Assembly (NCBI RefSeq): GCF_003337415.1
Contig: NZ_QPJT01000010.1
Location: 62,001 to 126,000, forward strand
DNA length: 64,000 bases
Source of the DNA: Anaerobacterium chartisolvens
Lineage (GTDB): Bacteria > Bacillota > Clostridia > Acetivibrionales > DSM-27016
Direction of reading: 5' to 3'
Below the pieces are notes generated by a model, which was not told the DNA's origin, ran no database searches, and worked only from the letters and a program-made list of their open reading frames with translations. Positions 61,057-64,000 of the stretch are shown here, piece after piece (positions within the stretch are counted from its first letter, which is position 1; the number at the start of each line of letters is the position of its first letter). Both the position numbers and the translations under genes were made by a program.

Positions 61057-62440
61057 TAGAATATCTTCGTTTTTAGACAATGTGTGTATACATATCAATT
61101 GCAAATCGGTACATAAGGATATTCGGGAGGAGCTTACAAGCCATATTACAGAGCTGCGAGATGAATATCTGCGCAAGGGCAGTACAGAGGCGGAAGCTCT
61201 TGACATGGCAATTGCCTCAATGGGGGATTGCGACGAAATCGGCAACAGGCTGAACAGGCAGCATAAGCCCCAGACAGAGTGGTCTATAATAATACTTACT
61301 GCAATTATCGCACTTGTAGGCGGAGTAATCATGTTTATAAGCAGCAAATTTGAATCACTCCAGGCTGTCAGCTTTGAGAGGTATTTATTTTTCGCTTTTA
61401 TTGGGATTGCCGTAATGGCGGCACTTTATTTTTTTGATTATACCAAACTAAAAAGGCTTGCGCTTCCAATTTATCTTATAGCCCTTGCCGCCCTCATATT
61501 TACTGTTTGCACCGGAAATGTAATAGCAGGAAGAAAATACATTTCATTCATCGGCCTTTCAGTTTCGTCAAATTACGCCACACTATTGCTTTTAATTGCA
61601 TTTGCAGGGTTTATGGAGAAGCTTAAAAACAAGGGCGGAATCGCCATTGTGTACTTAATAGGAATAGGCGGGGTATCACTTCTTCCCATTGTACTGCTGC
61701 CAAGCCTTTCACAAGCACTGGTATTGCTTGCGGGATATGCTGTTTTGATGTTTTCGGCAGTCATGCGGAGGCACTTCGGCGGCAGCAGAAGGCTTCAGAT
61801 GTTTTCCCTAGGCGGTATAGCTGCCGCAGGTGTACTTGCTTTGGCAGCCGTTGTCGCCTCCGAGCCCCATAGACTGCATAGAATAGCAGTATTTATTACA
61901 AGAGGAAGAAGTGATTCCTTTGGAAGCGGGTGGCAGCAAGTAATGGCCGACAACTGGCTGTCGGTCTCAAAGCTGTTTGGAAGGACAACGGAAACGATAA
62001 GCGGTTACGGTATAGATATGGCAATGCCTTCCGTCACCACAGACTATGTCCTCATTAACTTGATAGCCACGCTGGGCTGGGCGGCAGGTATAGCTCTTAT
62101 AATTCTGGCGGCCCTGTTTATTATCAGAATGCTTATGACTGCAAGGAGGGTAAAAACCAGTTACGGGCATTACCTTGCCCTTGCCTCATGCACTGTTCTA
62201 TCACTGCAGTTTATTATAAGCATATTAATGAATTTCAATCTGTTTCCACTAATGGGTATGAGCCTTCCATTTATTTCATACGGCGGCACGGACTATGTCA
62301 TAGACATGGCACTGGTGGGTGTTATTTTATCGGTATGGAGAAGAAATAATCTCATTGCGGCACATGATAAGCCCAAAGGCAGTAAGAGCGGTAAATTCAT
62401 TGTTTTTGAGGACGGCAAGCTGATTATAAACTTCAAGTGA
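61049..62440 (+). CDS. SEDS (FtsW/RodA/SpoVE) protein with N-terminal DUF1700-like domain
   Basis: A 463-residue fusion. Residues about 1-75 form a soluble helical module (IREELTSHITELRDEYLRKG, MAIASMGDCDEIGNRLN) like the permease-prefix/DUF1700 domain. The rest is a polytopic SEDS protein ending MGMSLPFISYGGTDYVID, the FtsW/RodA C-terminal motif; TTDYVLINLIATLGWAAG matches the extracellular loop with the conserved Asp. FQPSEF, strong in canonical SEDS, is replaced by VSSNYATLLLL. The GTG at 61049 follows GGAGGGG by 6 bases. Translationally coupled to padR, so an inducible polymerase or a pseudo-SEDS sensor are both possible. It differs from ftsW and rodA in this window. Confidence 0.85.
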   Translation: MDNRISSFLDNVCIHINCKSVHKDIREELTSHITELRDEYLRKGSTEAEALDMAIASMGDCDEIGNRLNRQHKPQTEWSIIILTAIIALVGGVIMFISSKFESLQAVSFERYLFFAFIGIAVMAALYFFDYTKLKRLALPIYLIALAALIFTVCTGNVIAGRKYISFIGLSVSSNYATLLLLIAFAGFMEKLKNKGGIAIVYLIGIGGVSLLPIVLLPSLSQALVLLAGYAVLMFSAVMRRHFGGSRRLQMFSLGGIAAAGVLALAAVVASEPHRLHRIAVFITRGRSDSFGSGWQQVMADNWLSVSKLFGRTTETISGYGIDMAMPSVTTDYVLINLIATLGWAAGIALIILAALFIIRMLMTARRVKTSYGHYLALASCTVLSLQFIISILMNFNLFPLMGMSLPFISYGGTDYVIDMALVGVILSVWRRNNLIAAHDKPKGSKSGKFIVFEDGKLIINFK

Positions 62441-62450
62441 TTGCACGAAG

Positions 62451-62514
62451 GTGCGGGGACATTCCTCAAAAATGAAGCACAATTCTGCGTTATTGTTGAG
62501 GAGTGTCCCCGCAC
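62451..62514. repeat. Long REP hairpin, best copy in the window
   Basis: GTGCGGGGACATTCCTCAA (62451-62469) pairs with TTGAGGAGTGTCCCCGCAC (62496-62514) at 18 of 19 positions, with a 26-base interior. Both arms carry the core GGGGACRYTCCTC. It starts 10 bp after the SEDS stop. Confidence 0.85.
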
Positions 62515-62587
62515 CACATGTTTACGCTTACATTAAGGAATTTGTCGTCTATTTTCCCTTACGACAAGTGGTTTCAGGGCATAATTT

Positions 62588-62627
62588 AGGGGCTATAGCA
62601 AAATGGGAAATTACTATAGCCCCTTTT
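62588..62627 (+). terminator. Intrinsic terminator of the padR-SEDS unit
   Basis: AGGGGCTATAG and CTATAGCCCCT pair perfectly around 15 bases and are followed by TTT. It lies 148 bp after the SEDS stop. The rest of 62441-62742 holds only the REP element and no gene. Confidence 0.7.
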
Positions 62628-62742
62628 ACAAACGGATAAAATTATTAGCAATTAACAAACAACTAACATTAGTGGTCTAAACATATGGAAATGTAACAAA
62701 ATATAATCTTATACCTATAAAATAATAATTTCAGCAAAAACA

Positions 62743-63264
62743 TTAGTAAGTAATAGAGCCGCTCTTAACAGTAACAGTGCTAGAGGATTTGTTTTTAATA
62801 TAGAACTTATAAGTTCCGTCAGCCGGCATATTAACCGATTTGTTAATTGAACTACTGCTACCGGTACCTATAGGTGCTGTGTATTGGCTGCTGGAATAAC
62901 CACATTCCCAACTGATGCTTTTATCAAAACTCGCTTTTACTGTTACTTTTTGGCCTCGATCAAGTGTATATCCATTACCGCTACCTGTGTAGTACATTGT
63001 ACTACCCGAATTAATCGTGTGTTCTGAGAAACTTCCAAAAATCTGGAAAATGGAATCTCCATTTGCATCAACTTGGTAGCAGCCAGTTTTATTAAGATCG
63101 ATTATGGTAGTTTCAGTCCCTCCGTCCGAAGACTCAACGGTAATTTCAATTACATTTTCCCCCAATACTAAATCTTCGGAAGCCGCAAAACCGGTGGTAG
63201 TTAATACCATAGATATGCTTAATACGGTTGCGGCTAAGATAGATATTGTCCTTTTTAGTTTCAT
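62743..63264 (-). CDS. Secreted protein, unknown (single domain, 173 aa)
   Basis: A 173-residue exported protein with a clear signal peptide (LKRTISILAATVLSISMVL...TGFAA). The mature part is Ser/Thr/Gly-rich and beta-like, with GYTLDRGQKVTVKASFDKS and DGTYKFYIKNKSSSTVTVKSGSITY, resembling small clostridial and bacillar secreted proteins of unknown role. Two Cys (TGCYQV and WECGYS) could form a disulfide. The ATG at 63264 follows GGAGG by 8 bases. A 30-bp inverted repeat lies upstream. No function is recognised. Confidence 0.75.
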   Translation of the reverse strand: MKLKRTISILAATVLSISMVLTTTGFAASEDLVLGENVIEITVESSDGGTETTIIDLNKTGCYQVDANGDSIFQIFGSFSEHTINSGSTMYYTGSGNGYTLDRGQKVTVKASFDKSISWECGYSSSQYTAPIGTGSSSSINKSVNMPADGTYKFYIKNKSSSTVTVKSGSITY

Positions 63265-63293
63265 AACATATACCTCCATTTTTTTTATTATTT

Positions 63294-63323
63294 AATTATA
63301 GGAACGTGCACTTTCCTATAATT
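63294..63323 (-). promoter_or_regulatory. Inverted repeat upstream of the secreted protein gene
   Basis: AATTATAGGAA (63294-63304) and TTCCTATAATT (63313-63323) are perfect 11-bp complements around CGTGCACT. TATAATT-like sequence inside it means the palindrome could overlap the -10 region, as a repressor operator would. It ends 30 bp from the start codon. Confidence 0.55.
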
Positions 63324-63695
63324 AATTATAAGTTAAATACATTTTATTACAAATATGTATTTAACGGATATATTTATTTGCTGTAATTTTAATCCAAAAT
63401 ACTCTTTATTTCATATTATTCCTATATTTTTATATAAATACATTATTTTACTAATATTGATATGCTTTGTAGTAATCACAAATAAGCCTCCATCCATCAG
63501 GCTAGGAGCATTCTGTATTAGTAATTACTTGTCAGTAATTCATTGTACATCTTATCATTTTCGTCATATCATCTAACAAGGTTATTACTCCTCAGGAGTG
63601 TCCCCGTACTTAATTAAATTGAATTTTTGGAATTTATTTGATAGAATGTTCTAAGAGTTTAGATAGAGATGGTTATTGTAAAGGGGATAATAAGT
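63324..63695. other. AT-rich intergenic region with a REP core, no gene seen
   Basis: No supported frame lies here. GGGGACACTCCTG is present on the minus strand at 63593-63605, beside ACTCCT/AGGAGT (63587-63599). AATGTTCTAAGAG at about 63645 also occurs beside the RAYT gene at 23511, which suggests that both are RAYT-related sequence. The channel gene's AAGGGG ribosome site is at 63680. Confidence 0.5.
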
Positions 63696-64000
63696 ATGCG
63701 AAAAAGAATTTATGAAATAGTAGATATAGCAAAGAAGACCGATAAATCCAGTTCGATCTACGATTATACGATGTTACTAATAATTGTGGCAAGTATTGTT
63801 CCAGTATGCTTTAAAACAAGTAATGTATTATTTATTTGGATTGATAGAATTACTGTCTTAGCCTTTATTCTTGATTATATATTTCGTTGGGTTACTGCTG
63901 ATTTCAAATTTAAGGATAAAGGGGCTAAATCATTCCTACTATACCCATTTACTCCTTTTGCAATCATAGATTTGCTTTCAATTCTGCCGTCATTAACAGC
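63696..64000 (+). CDS. Voltage-gated-type ion channel, N-terminal part (continues beyond window)
   Basis: The first 101 residues are visible. They start MRKRIYEIVDIAKKTDKSSS and contain a first helix (YTMLLIIVASIVPVCF), a second (IDRITVLAFILDYIFRWV) and FLLYPFTPFAIIDLLSILPSL, the S1-S3 region of an ion_trans (Kv-like) channel. The pore and voltage sensor S4 lie outside the window, so selectivity cannot be judged. The ATG at 63696 follows AAGGGGA. Confidence 0.8.
   Translation, partial: MRKRIYEIVDIAKKTDKSSSIYDYTMLLIIVASIVPVCFKTSNVLFIWIDRITVLAFILDYIFRWVTADFKFKDKGAKSFLLYPFTPFAIIDLLSILPSLT

Noticed and set aside
63355-63576. 73-codon hydrophobic frame in the gap before the channel gene
   Set aside because: No ribosome site; composition simply reflects AT-rich DNA.

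Overview
The window looks like a chromosomal segment of a spore-forming, plant-biomass-degrading clostridium, close to the Ruminiclostridium/Acetivibrio type. Evidence: moderate-to-low G+C; strong AGGAGG ribosome sites with many TTG/GTG starts; a clostridial dcw (division and cell wall) cluster with a SpoVD-like transpeptidase and a meso-DAP-type MurE; spore genes (GerW/YtfJ, YtfI-like DUF2953, LysM-GH18); a GatCAB amidotransferase; a GH3/ABC/YesMN oligosaccharide locus; and a cobalamin-riboswitch-controlled CbiMNQO importer. No rRNA, phage or CRISPR array is visible. The genus is an inference.

Layout. 1-2994 (minus) is the 5' part of a large polyketide synthase gene whose first module is KS-KR without an acyltransferase. 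It abuts a murA fragment that stops just after the codon for its catalytic Cys (3212-3637). From 3845 to 14693 the minus strand carries mraZ-rsmH-ftsL-spoVD/pbp-murE-murF-mraY-ftsW-murG; murD is not in its usual place. A MraZ-type operator of three 10-bp repeats precedes mraZ. 14805-19661 holds rodA, lgt and a pair of M16 peptidase-like genes. 19886-22230 holds a small membrane protein, gerW/ytfJ, ytfI-like DUF2953, an anti-sigma gene and an ECF sigma gene. 22525-24536 has a REP-associated (RAYT) transposase and a lipoprotein. 24540-25052 is a tRNA Lys/Gln/His operon with a decayed tRNA-Gln copy. 25116-30913 holds nadE, a LysM-GH18 gene, an acyl-CoA synthetase and a cyclophilin. 31052-35654 is an ECF-type promoter followed by a MacB-like ABC ATPase, an Ig-repeat surface protein and a permease. 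35813-39481 holds a zinc-ribbon gene under a Shine-Dalgarno-masking hairpin, then gatCAB. 39494-39877 has two tiny reading frames missed by normal length cut-offs. 39985-42914 are mostly unknown exported or membrane proteins. 43013-56871 covers tmcAL and a carbohydrate region. 57119-62440 holds a small Cys/Gly peptide, the cobalamin riboswitch with cbiMNQO, and a PadR/SEDS pair. The window ends in a secreted protein and the start of a voltage-gated-type channel.

How the parts connect. The dcw enzymes, two canonical SEDS polymerases, Lgt and SpoVD form a cell-envelope block. The ECF sigma/anti-sigma pair and the MacB-like operon share the same promoter architecture (AAAC, 16 bp, then a CGTC/TGTA-type box), so they may be one envelope-stress circuit, comparable to SigW and YknWXYZ in Bacillus subtilis. 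The GH3 enzyme, binding protein, two permeases and YesM/YesN-type sensor and regulator form an oligosaccharide uptake unit.

Most interesting signals: (i) a 25-residue hydrophobic peptide at 39494-39571 whose ribosome site lies inside a perfect 17-bp hairpin and which has its own good promoter; (ii) the ECF-to-ABC link; (iii) a dispersed hairpin family with core GGGGACRYTCCT accompanying the RAYT gene and forming the C-terminal codons of two genes; (iv) the murA/PKS junction; (v) a PadR-linked SEDS protein with an N-terminal DUF1700-like domain. All family assignments come from motif recognition by eye; no database search was run.
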